Source of the DNA: an uncultured Pseudomonadota bacterium
GTDB lineage: Bacteria; Myxococcota_A; UBA796; CAJQPC01
DNA: 64,000 nt
Assembly (NCBI GenBank): GCA_913060515.1
Contig: CAJXRZ010000015.1
Location: 39,178 to 103,177 of the forward strand
Direction: 5' to 3'
This document shows positions 35,315 through 44,365 of the stretch, one piece after another. The notes under the pieces were generated by a model. That model did not search any database. It worked only from the letters and a program-made list of their open reading frames with translations, and had not been told where the DNA came from. Numbering within the stretch: position 1 is the first letter of the stretch; each line of letters starts with the position of its first letter. The position numbers and the translations under genes were made by a program.

Positions 35315-35750
35315 TTGGGCCACGGACACCACCACCACGAAGGAGGCGCACAGGGTCTCGGTGGTCATGCTCTTCGTGGACGTGCCCATTCTCGACCCCC
35401 TGCTCTCCATCGCCATCACCCTCTGGGTGGCCTGGAACGCCGCCAAGAACCTGAAGCGCACCGGCACGGTCTTTCTCCAAGCGGTGCCAGAGGATGTGGA
35501 GCTGGACTCCCTGCGCGCCTTGGTCTTGCAGGTCGATGGGGTCATCGGGCTTAAGCACCTGCACGTCTGGTCTCAGGAGGGCGAACACCACGTGCTCACC
35601 GGACACTTGGTGGTCGAAGACAGCACCCTGGAGCACGCCGAAGTCATCCGGAATCAGGTGCGGGAGCTGCTGCACGAAGCGGGCATTGAGCACACCACCC
35701 TCGAGGTCACCAGCCACAGCGAGGGCCCCGGTCCGGAGTGCCCCTCCTGA
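35315..35750 (+). pseudogene. Deleted cation diffusion facilitator (CDF/CzcD) pseudogene
   Basis: The 3' part (from about 35365) encodes the last CDF transmembrane segment and the cytoplasmic domain: DVPILDPLLSIAITLWVAWN, then FLQAVPEDVELDSLR and VIGLKHLHVWSQEGEHHVLTGHLVV. The first four or so transmembrane helices are missing. Just upstream, but in another frame, lies a His-rich LGHGHHHHEGG start typical of these proteins (35315-35347). So an internal deletion of most of the membrane part has joined the two ends out of frame. The remnant cannot transport zinc or cobalt. Confidence 0.8.
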
Positions 35751-35901
35751 GCGCCCCTCTTGAGTTGGGGAGCCAGGGCATCGGGGTGGGTTAGGCTGCT
35801 GTGCCCGCTCACCCTTGATGTACTGCAACAAGTCTGGCGGGCCTCGCGTAGATGGAGGCGATGGACGCCGTGCCACCAGACCCAGAGAACCCGATGCGTG
35901 G

Positions 35902-37473
35902 ATGCCCAGTGTGAACGCCCAGAAACGCATCGGAATCGCCGCGCTGATTTGGGGCGCCAGCATGATGCTCTCACGCGCCATCGGCGTGATTCGGGAGAGC
36001 GTCATCGGGCGCACCCTGGGAGACAGCCCCGAGGCAGACGCCTACTGGGCGGCCTTCGCGCTGCCTGGCTTCCTCCAGTACATGCTGGCCGGCGGCGCTC
36101 TGTCCATGGTCTTCATCCCCATGTTCTCGCGCTACTTGGAGAAGAACGACGCCGAGGGCGGCTGGCGCCTGTTCAGCATCCTCTTCACCACGCTCTCCGT
36201 CATCCTGGCCGTGGTCGTGCCGACCTTCATCTTCATCACGCCTTGGGTGTCCTCGCTGGCCGTTCCAGGCTTTGAAGGTGAGAAGCTCGAGATCTGGATT
36301 CGTCTCACGCGAATCATGCTGCCCGCCCAGATCTTCCACATCCTGGGCGGCCTGCTCTCCGCGGTCCTGATGGCCAAGGACAAGCACGCGCTCCCAGCCT
36401 TTGCGAACCTGGGGTACAGCGGCGGAATCATCGTCTTCGGCATCGCCTTGGGTCCTCGCCTGGGACCAGAGGCCTTTGCCTGGGGCGTGCTCGTCGGCTC
36501 AATCGTGGGTCCATTCGGCCTTCCCCTGATCGGTTGCCTGCGAGAAGGCCTGCTGCACTTCCGGCCACGCATCGACTTCGCCCATCCCGACTTTCGCCGA
36601 TATCTTTGGCTGACCCTGCCCATCGCAGTCGCCTTCTCCGTCGTGGTCGTCGACGATTGGCTGATCGCCCGCTTCGGCTCGGTGCTTGAAGAAGGCGTCA
36701 TCTCTCGCCTGACCTACGCCAAGACCCTGATGAAGGTCCCCATGGGCATCTTCGGCTTGGCCGTGGCCAGCGCGGCCTACCCCACACTCTCCCGCCAGGT
36801 GAACGAAGGCATGCCCGCCACGGCCTACGACACCCTGATGCGTAGCTGTCGGCAGATGCTGGTCCTGGCCTTTGCCAGCCAAGCGGCCTTCACGGTCGCC
36901 GGCGCAGACGTGGCCGAGGTGATTTGGGGGACGGCTCGCTTTACGCCAGCGGAGCTCAACGAGATTGGCCTGTACACCGGTCTGTTCTGTCTGGGTCTGG
37001 GTGCCTGGGCTGCCAACAGCATCCTGGCCCGAGGCTTCTACGCCCAGCAAAAGACCTGGATTCCCAGCCTCGCAGGCAGCGGCATCATCTTGCTGCTCTA
37101 CCCCTTGTATGCCTGGCTGGCGTCAAACTACGGCGGCCCCGGCTTGGGCATGGCCAGCTCCATCGCCATCACGCTCTATACGGTCATCCTGGCCGTGTTG
37201 CTGCGCCGAACGATGGCCGGCCCCGACGCCGACAACCTCTGGACCCTGCTCATCCGAATGGTGCCTGCAGTGCTCCTCGCCACGGGTGCGGGCTGGGGCT
37301 TGGACCAATTCATCGATCAACAGGGGGGCCTGCCAGCGCTCCTCCAAGGCGCCTTGACCGGCTCTCTGGCCCTTGGGCTCACCCTCATCTTGGCCCGCAT
37401 CTTCGGCGTACCCGAGGTCAGCGAGATCACCGCCAAGGTCTGGGGCAAAGTGCGCAGCAAGCTGCCTGCCTGA
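35902..37473 (+). CDS. murJ: Lipid II flippase MurJ
   Basis: MurJ moves the peptidoglycan precursor lipid II across the inner membrane. The 523-residue protein has about fourteen transmembrane helices with the MurJ signatures: SRAIGVIRESVIGRTLGDSPEADAYW near the N-terminus (the conserved Arg/Glu pair), a QYMLAGGALSMVFIPMFS segment, the SAAYPTLSRQ loop and the ARGFYAQQKTW motif. The start at 35902 gives a typical N-terminus; a GTG at 35911 is also possible. No other cell-wall gene is adjacent. Confidence 0.95.
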   Translation: MPSVNAQKRIGIAALIWGASMMLSRAIGVIRESVIGRTLGDSPEADAYWAAFALPGFLQYMLAGGALSMVFIPMFSRYLEKNDAEGGWRLFSILFTTLSVILAVVVPTFIFITPWVSSLAVPGFEGEKLEIWIRLTRIMLPAQIFHILGGLLSAVLMAKDKHALPAFANLGYSGGIIVFGIALGPRLGPEAFAWGVLVGSIVGPFGLPLIGCLREGLLHFRPRIDFAHPDFRRYLWLTLPIAVAFSVVVVDDWLIARFGSVLEEGVISRLTYAKTLMKVPMGIFGLAVASAAYPTLSRQVNEGMPATAYDTLMRSCRQMLVLAFASQAAFTVAGADVAEVIWGTARFTPAELNEIGLYTGLFCLGLGAWAANSILARGFYAQQKTWIPSLAGSGIILLLYPLYAWLASNYGGPGLGMASSIAITLYTVILAVLLRRTMAGPDADNLWTLLIRMVPAVLLATGAGWGLDQFIDQQGGLPALLQGALTGSLALGLTLILARIFGVPEVSEITAKVWGKVRSKLPA

Positions 37474-37490
37474 CCGGTTAAAGGCAGGGC

Positions 37491-38213
37491 ATGAATGTCC
37501 TCGTCACTGGTTCCTCTCGCGGCATTGGCCGCGCCATCGCCCTCCAGCTCGCACGGCCTGGGGGCAAGGTCCTGATCAACTACCTGCAGAACCAGGACAA
37601 GGCCGAGGCTGTCGCCGAAGAGGTGCGCGCCAAGGGCGCAGAGGCCGTGGTCGTGCAAGGCAACGTGCGCTCCGAGCCAGACCTGAAGCGCATGGCCAAG
37701 GTCTTTGACCGGGTGGACGTGCTGGTGCACAACGCCGCAATCGGTGCCCTCAAGCCCATGGAGAAGCTGCGCACCGCCCACTGGGACCTGACCCTGGAGT
37801 CCAGCCTGCGCCCCTTCTGGCTGCTCACCAAGCTCTGCATGGACCGCATGCCCAAGGGCAGCAGCATCATTGGCCTCTCCTCCCTGGGCAGCCGCAGCTA
37901 CGTGCCGGGCTACGCCGCGATGGGCGCCGCAAAGGGCGGCTTGGAAGCCCTGACCCGCCAGCTCGCGGTAGAGCTCGCGCCCAGAGGCATCCGCGTGAAC
38001 ACCGTCTGTGGTGGCCTCATCGACACCGACGCTCTTCAGCACTTCCACGAGGGCGACAAGGTCATCGCCGCGGCCAAGCAGCTCACCCCGCTGGAAGGTC
38101 GCTTGGGCACCCCTGAAGACATGGCTGGGGCCGTCGAGCTGCTGACCATGCCCCAGGCTGGATGGATCACGGGACAGATTCTGGTGGCAGACGGCGGGAT
38201 GAGCCTGCTCTGA
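37491..38213 (+). CDS. fabL: Enoyl-[ACP] reductase III (FabL-type SDR)
   Basis: A 240-residue short-chain dehydrogenase with TGSSRGIG cofactor loop and VHNAAIG. The active-site region SSLGSRSYVPGYAAMGAAKGGLEAL has Tyr-X6-Lys spacing, as in enoyl-ACP reductases (FabI, FabL), instead of the Tyr-X3-Lys of FabG. The downstream CGGLIDTDALQHF segment and the end GQILVADGGMSLL closely resemble Bacillus FabL. It therefore probably catalyses the last reduction in fatty-acid elongation with NADPH and would be triclosan-tolerant. It follows murJ by 17 bases; no other fab gene is near. Confidence 0.85.
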   Translation: MNVLVTGSSRGIGRAIALQLARPGGKVLINYLQNQDKAEAVAEEVRAKGAEAVVVQGNVRSEPDLKRMAKVFDRVDVLVHNAAIGALKPMEKLRTAHWDLTLESSLRPFWLLTKLCMDRMPKGSSIIGLSSLGSRSYVPGYAAMGAAKGGLEALTRQLAVELAPRGIRVNTVCGGLIDTDALQHFHEGDKVIAAAKQLTPLEGRLGTPEDMAGAVELLTMPQAGWITGQILVADGGMSLL

Positions 38214-38266
38214 AATCTCCTGGTCTCCTGGAACGAAGTGCATAGTGGTGATGCAAAGGAGCTGCC

Positions 38267-38950
38267 ATGGCTGACCCCGACTGGTTCAAGTGGACCCGCA
38301 ACATGAAGCAGTGGAGCGACTCCGCCGGCGAAGGCCTTCGCAACTGGGGTCAGAACACCGCCGAGAACGCCAAAGAGGCGAGTCAAAAGACCAAGGAGTG
38401 GGTGGAGACCTTCGAGTGGACCGTCGATCCGGAGAACGTCGACGACTCTCTGCGTGAGCTGGGCCTGAAGCTCAAGACCGTGGCCAGCCAGGCCCGCTAC
38501 ACCCGCATTCGCATCAAGTACAAAGGCAAGCAGATCGGCCCGGAGATCCCCATGGCGGTCTTCCTGACGGCCGAGGTGGCGGCCGCTTGGTGGGCCGGTC
38601 CCCTGCGGGCCTTGATCTTCACTCTGGGTGTGCGCTCGGTCTTGGAGATCGAGATGGTGCACGAGGCCGGCGCCAAGGTGCAGGAGGGCGTGAACCTCTT
38701 CTTGGACGGCGAGGTCGACGCTGCTGAAGCCCTGTACCGCGATGCCTTGGAGATGAAGCCCGGAGACACCGCAGCCCTCTACAACTTGGCGGTTCTGTTG
38801 CGTGTCACCGGCCGCCAAGAAGAGGCAGAGCAGAACTTCGAGCAGGCAGCCGACGACGAGGAGCACCCCGACGGCGCGCGCGCCCGAGAAGCCCTGGGAC
38901 GCATCGCCCGCCGCAAGAAGCAGCGGGAAGAGCACCCCGAAGCGGACTGA
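38267..38950 (+). CDS. TPR-domain protein
   Basis: A 227-residue protein. The N-terminal third is charged and helical (EGLRNWGQNTAENAKEASQKTKEWVETF), resembling membrane-adhering amphipathic helices; a hydrophobic stretch near residues 95-125 (FLTAEVAAAWWAGPLRALIFTLGV) may sit in the membrane. Two TPR motifs follow (EGVNLFLDGEVDAAEALYRDALEMKPGDTAALYNLAVLLRVTGRQEEAEQNF). It is a probable protein-protein adaptor. The short gap after fabL allows co-transcription. Confidence 0.7.
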   Translation: MADPDWFKWTRNMKQWSDSAGEGLRNWGQNTAENAKEASQKTKEWVETFEWTVDPENVDDSLRELGLKLKTVASQARYTRIRIKYKGKQIGPEIPMAVFLTAEVAAAWWAGPLRALIFTLGVRSVLEIEMVHEAGAKVQEGVNLFLDGEVDAAEALYRDALEMKPGDTAALYNLAVLLRVTGRQEEAEQNFEQAADDEEHPDGARAREALGRIARRKKQREEHPEAD

Positions 38951-38992
38951 GCCAAGGGCGGCCCAGAGCCGCGCACCTCAGCGCCACGCAGC

Positions 38993-40888
38993 TCAGGGCT
39001 GGGCAGCCTCGACGAAGAGGTTGACCCGCTCGTTCTCCTCGGGCACCTCGGAGATGGGGAATGCGCTGCCAAAGCCGACCCCGGCCAGCCTGTTCCGGGG
39101 AACGCCCAAGCTGACCAGGTAGTTCACCAAGGAGTTGGCCCGACGCTGGCTCAGCAGCTCCGGGGTGCCGGGCGCCGTGTGCACCTCGATGCGAACCCGC
39201 TGCAACTCCGGGTGCCCCAGCAAGAGGTCCGCGACCTGCTGAAGCACCAGCTCGGAGCGGGGGGTGAGCATGGCGCTGTCAGGGACAAAACCCAGGGGCT
39301 CGGAGAGCTCGATGTAGTCCGCCCCCAAGGTGACCATCTCGGGCTGCATCTTGGCGTAGACCGCAGCGAGCTGACCGGCTCCCATCTCCAGCTCGACGCG
39401 CTGATCGGCGTAGCCATCTACCTGAACGACGATGGCGTGCAGGCCGGGGCGCAGCTGCAGCAGGGGCTCCCCCTCTTGTCCCTGGATGGGGTTGACGTTG
39501 TCATCCAGGAGCACGCTGTACTCCGGCAGGGGACGTCCATCGGCGTCCGTGACCACCAAGCGGGCTTGGCCCACTGGGCCGCCTTGTGTCAGGGGGACCA
39601 CGATCTCCAGGGACTCGTCTCCGACCGGAATCTCGAAGCCCTGGATCACGGTCTCAAATTCTGCGTCGATGGCACGGAGCTCCCACATGCCACGATCCAA
39701 GCGGGTGTCCAAGCGCGCGATGTCGCTGGCCCCCACGGGGTCTCCCGGCCCCAGGGGCCGCAGGTCGAGCTGATCGACGTCCACCGGCCGGCCGCCCCAG
39801 TCCACAAAGATCAAGCTGAGCTCCCGCTCATCCTCTGGGCAGCCGTCGCCATCACGCCAGCCGTCGACGTCCTCGGGCTCCATGGGACAAGAGTCCGCGA
39901 GATCCACGATGCCATCGGAGTCGTTGTCCGAGTCCGGGCAGCCGTCCAAGTCCTGGAATCCATCCAGATCCTCGGCGAGCTCCGGGCAGTTGTCCCGGGC
40001 ATCGGCCAGGCCATCGCCGTCCAAGTCCTTGATCTGGGCTGCAGGCGCATAGGTCAGCCCCGCCAGCAGGCGCCAGTTGGGCGCGCCGATGCCATCGCTC
40101 AGGCCCTTGCCGGCACCAACACGCACCGAGAGGTTCTCGCTGGCTGCGATTCGCAGACCACCGGTGGCCTCGACTGCGGTGCCTTGACCGAGGCCTAGGA
40201 AGCGGTCGAGCTGGGTGTCGGTGGAGACCTCTGCGCTCAGGTCGATTCGATCATTGACCCCCACCGCCACGCCTGCATCAAAGCTGGCAAAGGACCCCAT
40301 CGGTACGCTCAAGGCGCTCTCTTCCGCCCAGTGCAGCCGGGAGTTGAGGACCCAGAGGGTGGGCCCCATGCTGTAGTCCACGATCAGGCCGCCGCTGGCC
40401 CCCATGCCCGCTGGGGACAGCAGAGACTCGGGCCCCCCAAGAGGCCAAACCAGCCCACCGACAAGGGCCACACCAAAGGCGCCGGAGGCACCGGGCAGCA
40501 GGATCGCGCGGAGATCCAGCGCCACTTCACCAGGGACAAAGCCTTGTGCGCTGCCCGAAGCGGTGCTGCTGGTGTAGAGCGGCATGGCCACCCCGACGCG
40601 TAGGCGTTGGTGGTAGATGGACGCCGCCAGGACGGGACCCGCGGCGCGGTCCAGGAAGACTGTGGACTCGCCAGTAACTGGGTCGATGTAGACCCCCGGC
40701 TGATCCACCACTTGACCCAAAGCGCTCAAGGAGTAGCCGGAGCCGCGCTGGCCTTGGGCATCGGCGCTGCGCCACATGCGCTCGGACAGGCTGTTGTAGC
40801 GCAGGCGGTCAGTGTCCCCTTCCGGGGCCTGCTGAGCTTGGGCTGCGGGCGCAAAAGCGAGCAGCAAGCAAGCACTCAGACCGAACAT
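38993..40888 (-). CDS. OmpA-family outer-membrane protein with thrombospondin type-3 repeats
   Basis: A 631-residue protein: signal peptide (MFGLSACLLLAFAPAAQA), an N-terminal beta-barrel-like domain, three calcium-binding TSP3 units (about residues 293-340: DLDGDGLADARDNCPEL, DLDGCPDSDNDSDGIVDLADSCP, DGWRDGDGCPEDE), a carboxypeptidase-regulatory-like region and a C-terminal OmpA domain (GFVPDSAMLTPRSELVLQQVADLL..., ending ERVNLFVEAAQP). The last domain would bind peptidoglycan. Such proteins link the outer membrane to the wall and are common in Myxococcota. Confidence 0.92.
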   Translation of the reverse strand: MFGLSACLLLAFAPAAQAQQAPEGDTDRLRYNSLSERMWRSADAQGQRGSGYSLSALGQVVDQPGVYIDPVTGESTVFLDRAAGPVLAASIYHQRLRVGVAMPLYTSSTASGSAQGFVPGEVALDLRAILLPGASGAFGVALVGGLVWPLGGPESLLSPAGMGASGGLIVDYSMGPTLWVLNSRLHWAEESALSVPMGSFASFDAGVAVGVNDRIDLSAEVSTDTQLDRFLGLGQGTAVEATGGLRIAASENLSVRVGAGKGLSDGIGAPNWRLLAGLTYAPAAQIKDLDGDGLADARDNCPELAEDLDGFQDLDGCPDSDNDSDGIVDLADSCPMEPEDVDGWRDGDGCPEDERELSLIFVDWGGRPVDVDQLDLRPLGPGDPVGASDIARLDTRLDRGMWELRAIDAEFETVIQGFEIPVGDESLEIVVPLTQGGPVGQARLVVTDADGRPLPEYSVLLDDNVNPIQGQEGEPLLQLRPGLHAIVVQVDGYADQRVELEMGAGQLAAVYAKMQPEMVTLGADYIELSEPLGFVPDSAMLTPRSELVLQQVADLLLGHPELQRVRIEVHTAPGTPELLSQRRANSLVNYLVSLGVPRNRLAGVGFGSAFPISEVPEENERVNLFVEAAQP

Positions 40889-40940
40889 AGGGCAGGTTCT
40901 CCGCAGGGACCCGGCCCCTTAACATCCCGGCCCGGCTCGG

Positions 40941-41738
40941 CTACGAGAGGTGCTCCAGCCAGGAGCGCAACACACGCGAGCTCGCAGCACGCGCATAGCT
41001 GGAGACGCTTCCCTCGGGATCCAGATCCACGAAGGACTGCTCCATCAAGGAGATGGGCCTGGCGCTCACAGGCCGCCCGATGAGGGCCTCCTCTACGGCT
41101 GCGATGTGCAGCCCTGGCTGGGTGGGCGTGCCCACGACCAAGCCGGCCTCTTTGACCTCGCCGTCGGCCACCCGCAGTCGGCCTGCGATCACCACATCAC
41201 CCGAGCCACCTTGAATGCGACGAAACACCGTCTGGTCCCCGTCTTGGTGGGGAGGAAGGTGCACGGCCACCACGACCTCGCCCTTGGCGGCATCCTTGCG
41301 CAGGCAGTCCTGGACACGATCCCGACGCTGGGGGGTCTCTTGTCCCCGGTACTCGATGCGCGCCCCCAGAACCATCAGGGCGGGCAGGACCTCGAAGCGC
41401 CGGCCGGAGGCAATGCCACCGATGGAGACCCGGGCCCGAACCTGAGGCGGCCCATGAGAGCAAGCCTCGGACAAGCAGGGGTGGTGCTTGCGGACCAGGA
41501 CATCGTCCGTGAGCTCGTGAAGGGTAGTCATCGCGCCAAGCCAGGTGCCAAACCGGCCCACCTGAATGCCCGTCAGGTCTGGGATTCCGCCCAGGTCAAT
41601 GACGTCGTGTGGCGGCTCCTCCAGCTTGTGCAGGATCTTCATGATGCCCGCCCCACCGGCCAGCAACATGGCGTCCGGCAGGTCATGCCGGGTCTTGAGC
41701 AGCTCCTTGAGGGACTTGGGCCGGTGCAGAAAGGTCAC
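40941..41738 (-). CDS. Molybdenum hydroxylase, FAD-binding medium subunit (divergent)
   Basis: A 265-residue CoxM/CutM-family protein. The N-terminal FAD fold is recognisable (LLAGGAGIMKIL in place of AGGTDLLVQM; VSIGGIASGRRFEVLPALMVLGA in place of the T-GGNL...DLP motif), so both FAD signatures are altered and the second is shortened. The C-terminal CO-dehydrogenase flavoprotein domain follows. The ATG overlaps the stop of the iron-sulfur gene (ATGA at 41735-41738). It would pass electrons from the FeS clusters to an acceptor if FAD still binds. Confidence 0.8.
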   Translation of the reverse strand: MTFLHRPKSLKELLKTRHDLPDAMLLAGGAGIMKILHKLEEPPHDVIDLGGIPDLTGIQVGRFGTWLGAMTTLHELTDDVLVRKHHPCLSEACSHGPPQVRARVSIGGIASGRRFEVLPALMVLGARIEYRGQETPQRRDRVQDCLRKDAAKGEVVVAVHLPPHQDGDQTVFRRIQGGSGDVVIAGRLRVADGEVKEAGLVVGTPTQPGLHIAAVEEALIGRPVSARPISLMEQSFVDLDPEGSVSSYARAASSRVLRSWLEHLS

Positions 41739-42190
41739 TCCATGACCTCAAGCATGGCCTGAACGATGGCCTCGTAGCCGGTGCAGCGGCACAGGTTTCC
41801 GCTCAGCAGCTCACGCAGCTCTTCGGGCCCAGGGCGCGGCTGACGCTGCCGAAGGGCCAGGCCGATCATCAACATGCCAGGTGTGCAAAAGCCACAGCCA
41901 GTGGCCCCAGCCTTGGCCAGAGCTTCCTGCAGTGGAGCCAAGCGCTCCGCATCGGCGGTCAGTCCTTCGACCGTGCGCACCTCAGCGTCGTCCACTTGGC
42001 AGACGGGCACCTGACAGGCGTAGACCGGCACGTCGTTGACGAGCACCGTGCAAGCGCCGCAGTTGTCCCCCGTGCAGCCCTGATGGGCACCGATCAGGGC
42101 CAAACGGTCCCGAAGCACTTCGATGAGTGGGGTGAGCGGCTCGACGTCCAAGACCTCGATCTTGGAGTTGACGCGGAAGCTGAGCTTCAT
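41735..42190 (-). CDS. Molybdenum hydroxylase, [2Fe-2S] small subunit
   Basis: A 151-residue CoxS-type protein with both clusters complete: the plant-ferredoxin-like CTGDNCGACTVLV plus a later Cys, and the C-terminal helical domain with GCGFCTPGMLM and NLCRCTGYEAIV. It carries electrons from the molybdenum site to FAD. It lies between the large and medium subunit genes; it is the least diverged of the three. Confidence 0.93.
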   Translation of the reverse strand: MKLSFRVNSKIEVLDVEPLTPLIEVLRDRLALIGAHQGCTGDNCGACTVLVNDVPVYACQVPVCQVDDAEVRTVEGLTADAERLAPLQEALAKAGATGCGFCTPGMLMIGLALRQRQPRPGPEELRELLSGNLCRCTGYEAIVQAMLEVME

Positions 42191-42200
42191 TGTGCAGCCC

Positions 42201-44291
42201 TCATGGCAGCGCCTTCAGCACCTGCTCAGGATGCATGGGCACAGCCCGCATCACCGCGCCGGTGGCTTGTTCAATGGCTTGGGCGATGGCACCCAGGACC
42301 GCTCCGCCCACGCCGTCCTCGGGCTCAGCTGGCCCCAGAGTGTCGGGGGCCAGGATGAATTCGGTGACCAGCTCAGGCATGGCGCCTGCCTTGGGAATGC
42401 CGCCCATTCCGCTGACGCGCCAAGCGCCCTGGGGGCCAACCTCCAGCTTCTCGGACAGGGCCGAGCCGATGGCGCGACCGACGGCTCCCTCCAGCTCGAT
42501 CTGCGACATGCGCGCATGCACTGGACGCCGACCTGCCGAGGTCGTGACGATGCGGCGCAGGGTGACCTCGCCCGTGTCGGGATCCACCAGCAGGTCCACG
42601 ATCGCCGCATGGAATGCCACCGAGAGTCCCTCGCGCGGCAAGATCGGCTCTTCCACCCGAATGCGCTTGGTCGAGGTGCGCTTCTTCAGGAGTCGGGCGA
42701 AGTCTGAGCTCCGGCTGCCGACCTCCTGGGCGACGATCTTGACCAAGCGCTGCACCACCCGACCCAGTGCGAGCTGGATCTCCGGCGGCGAGGCCATCGA
42801 CGGCTGAATGCGCGAGGTGTCCATCGGACGCACGACGACGCTGGAGATGGGCACCTTGAGGGCGCGGCTGACCAACACGGCGAAGCGGGTCGGGTGTCCC
42901 TCGCCGGCGTCGACGTAGGGAACCAGCAAGCGGATCTTCTCGCCGCGCAGCTCCACCGAGACGGCTCCGCCCCCTTGGGGCTGCAGACAACAGAGGGACA
43001 ATCCGACGCCTTGCCCGGGCAGGGACTTGGCTGGCCCTGGACGGCGAACGGCCACCAAGGGCGCCTTGGCCAGACGCTCGGCGGTCTCCACCACCTCCAC
43101 GCCAACGGCCCAGCGCAGCACGTCACCGGTGTGAAGAGAGTCGCCGCCACGCAGCACGTTCACCTTGCGGACCGCGACCGGGTTCAGAGTGCGGGAGTTC
43201 GCGATCTGGTCCATCTGCCGCTCGATGCAAAAGTGCATGGCGGCGATGTCGAACTCGGCCAGCGCGGCGTTTGGCGGGCGGTTCGTGGCCACGACCACCC
43301 CGTGCACGTACACCGAGTCGCAGTGGTAGGGCCCCAGAGCGTGGAGAATCGCTGTCTCCAAGGCCTGAGCCGAGGACGTGGCATAGGCGCCGCCGTCCAG
43401 GAGCAAGCGTGCCTCCACCCGGTGCAGGCGGCCCACTTCATCCACCTGGGTGCGCAAGGTGACCTGGAGCGGGTGGCGCTTGGCGGTGTAGCGAAGCTGC
43501 TCGGTGCGGGAGAGCTGCAGTTTGACGGGCTTGCCAATCCGGATGGCACACAGAGCCGCGTGGGCTGCCAGCTGAACGGGCACTTCGGCGCGACAGGAGC
43601 GCCCGCCACCGATGACGGACTGGATCACCGTCACGGTGCTCAGCTTCAGGGCCTCGCGCAGAGTCTGCTGCACCCACTCGGGGCGGGACATGGTTCCGAA
43701 GAGCGTCAGGCTGCCATCTTTTTCGGGCTTGGCGATGACCCCATGGGTCTCCAGGGGCACAGGGTCTTGGGCCCCGACCTGCCACTCACACTCGATCCAA
43801 CGGCCAGAGCCCCGGGGGCCTCCACGCTCGATGGTGGTGCGGGCGAAGACGTTGTCCTGGCCGAAGATCTGGACGCTGTTGTCCTCGGACTTACGGGGAT
43901 CCAGCAAGGGCTCCAAGGGCTCGTAGCGCACCTCAATGCGTTTCAGAGCGGCCCGAGCTGCGCGGAGGGTTGGGGCGCAGAGCACGACCACAGCCTCACC
44001 TTCGTGGCGAACCCCCTTGGATGCCAACAGGGGCCAGTCTCGACTCTCGCCAATGCAGACCGCGTTCTCCCCGGGAATGTCCGCGGCCGTGACCACAGTG
44101 ATGCCCTCCCAATCCGCTTCCATATCCAAGGAGACGCCTAAGATCTTCGCCCGGGCGTATGGCGAACGCAGGACCACGGCGTGCTGCAGACCGTCCACGG
44201 CGACATCGTCCACATAGGCAGCTTTGCCCAGGACCTTGTCGCGCGCGTCGATAGGCGGGGTCACGCCACGTTCAGCTTGCACGGTGCTCAT
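42201..44291 (-). CDS. Molybdenum hydroxylase, large subunit lacking the catalytic Glu
   Basis: A 696-residue XDH/CoxL-family protein: N-terminal DARDKVLGKAAYVDDV domain, then the molybdopterin-binding part. The usual GGGFGGK motif is GGGRSCRA, and near the C-terminus the GVGEPP motif that supplies the catalytic Glu is GVGGAV, so Glu is replaced by Gly. The overall length and order are normal. It may be catalytically impaired or work differently. The ATG at 44291 was chosen over one at 44339 by the KVLGKAAY alignment; AGGA is close upstream. Confidence 0.85.
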   Translation of the reverse strand: MSTVQAERGVTPPIDARDKVLGKAAYVDDVAVDGLQHAVVLRSPYARAKILGVSLDMEADWEGITVVTAADIPGENAVCIGESRDWPLLASKGVRHEGEAVVVLCAPTLRAARAALKRIEVRYEPLEPLLDPRKSEDNSVQIFGQDNVFARTTIERGGPRGSGRWIECEWQVGAQDPVPLETHGVIAKPEKDGSLTLFGTMSRPEWVQQTLREALKLSTVTVIQSVIGGGRSCRAEVPVQLAAHAALCAIRIGKPVKLQLSRTEQLRYTAKRHPLQVTLRTQVDEVGRLHRVEARLLLDGGAYATSSAQALETAILHALGPYHCDSVYVHGVVVATNRPPNAALAEFDIAAMHFCIERQMDQIANSRTLNPVAVRKVNVLRGGDSLHTGDVLRWAVGVEVVETAERLAKAPLVAVRRPGPAKSLPGQGVGLSLCCLQPQGGGAVSVELRGEKIRLLVPYVDAGEGHPTRFAVLVSRALKVPISSVVVRPMDTSRIQPSMASPPEIQLALGRVVQRLVKIVAQEVGSRSSDFARLLKKRTSTKRIRVEEPILPREGLSVAFHAAIVDLLVDPDTGEVTLRRIVTTSAGRRPVHARMSQIELEGAVGRAIGSALSEKLEVGPQGAWRVSGMGGIPKAGAMPELVTEFILAPDTLGPAEPEDGVGGAVLGAIAQAIEQATGAVMRAVPMHPEQVLKALP

Positions 44292-44365
44292 CTTCCTCGC
44301 GCGCAAGACTACCCCAGCTGTGCTCATCCCGTGGCTCACCGGTCTGGACAGGCCATGGAGGCCCT

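Noticed and set aside
35100..35750. Intact small cation transporter
   Set aside because: Most membrane helices are missing and the His-rich start is in a different frame; the N-terminal part of the open frame is antisense to the phosphoesterase gene.
37491..38213. FabG-type 3-oxoacyl-ACP reductase
   Set aside because: The catalytic spacing is Tyr-X6-Lys and the C-terminal part matches FabL, not FabG.
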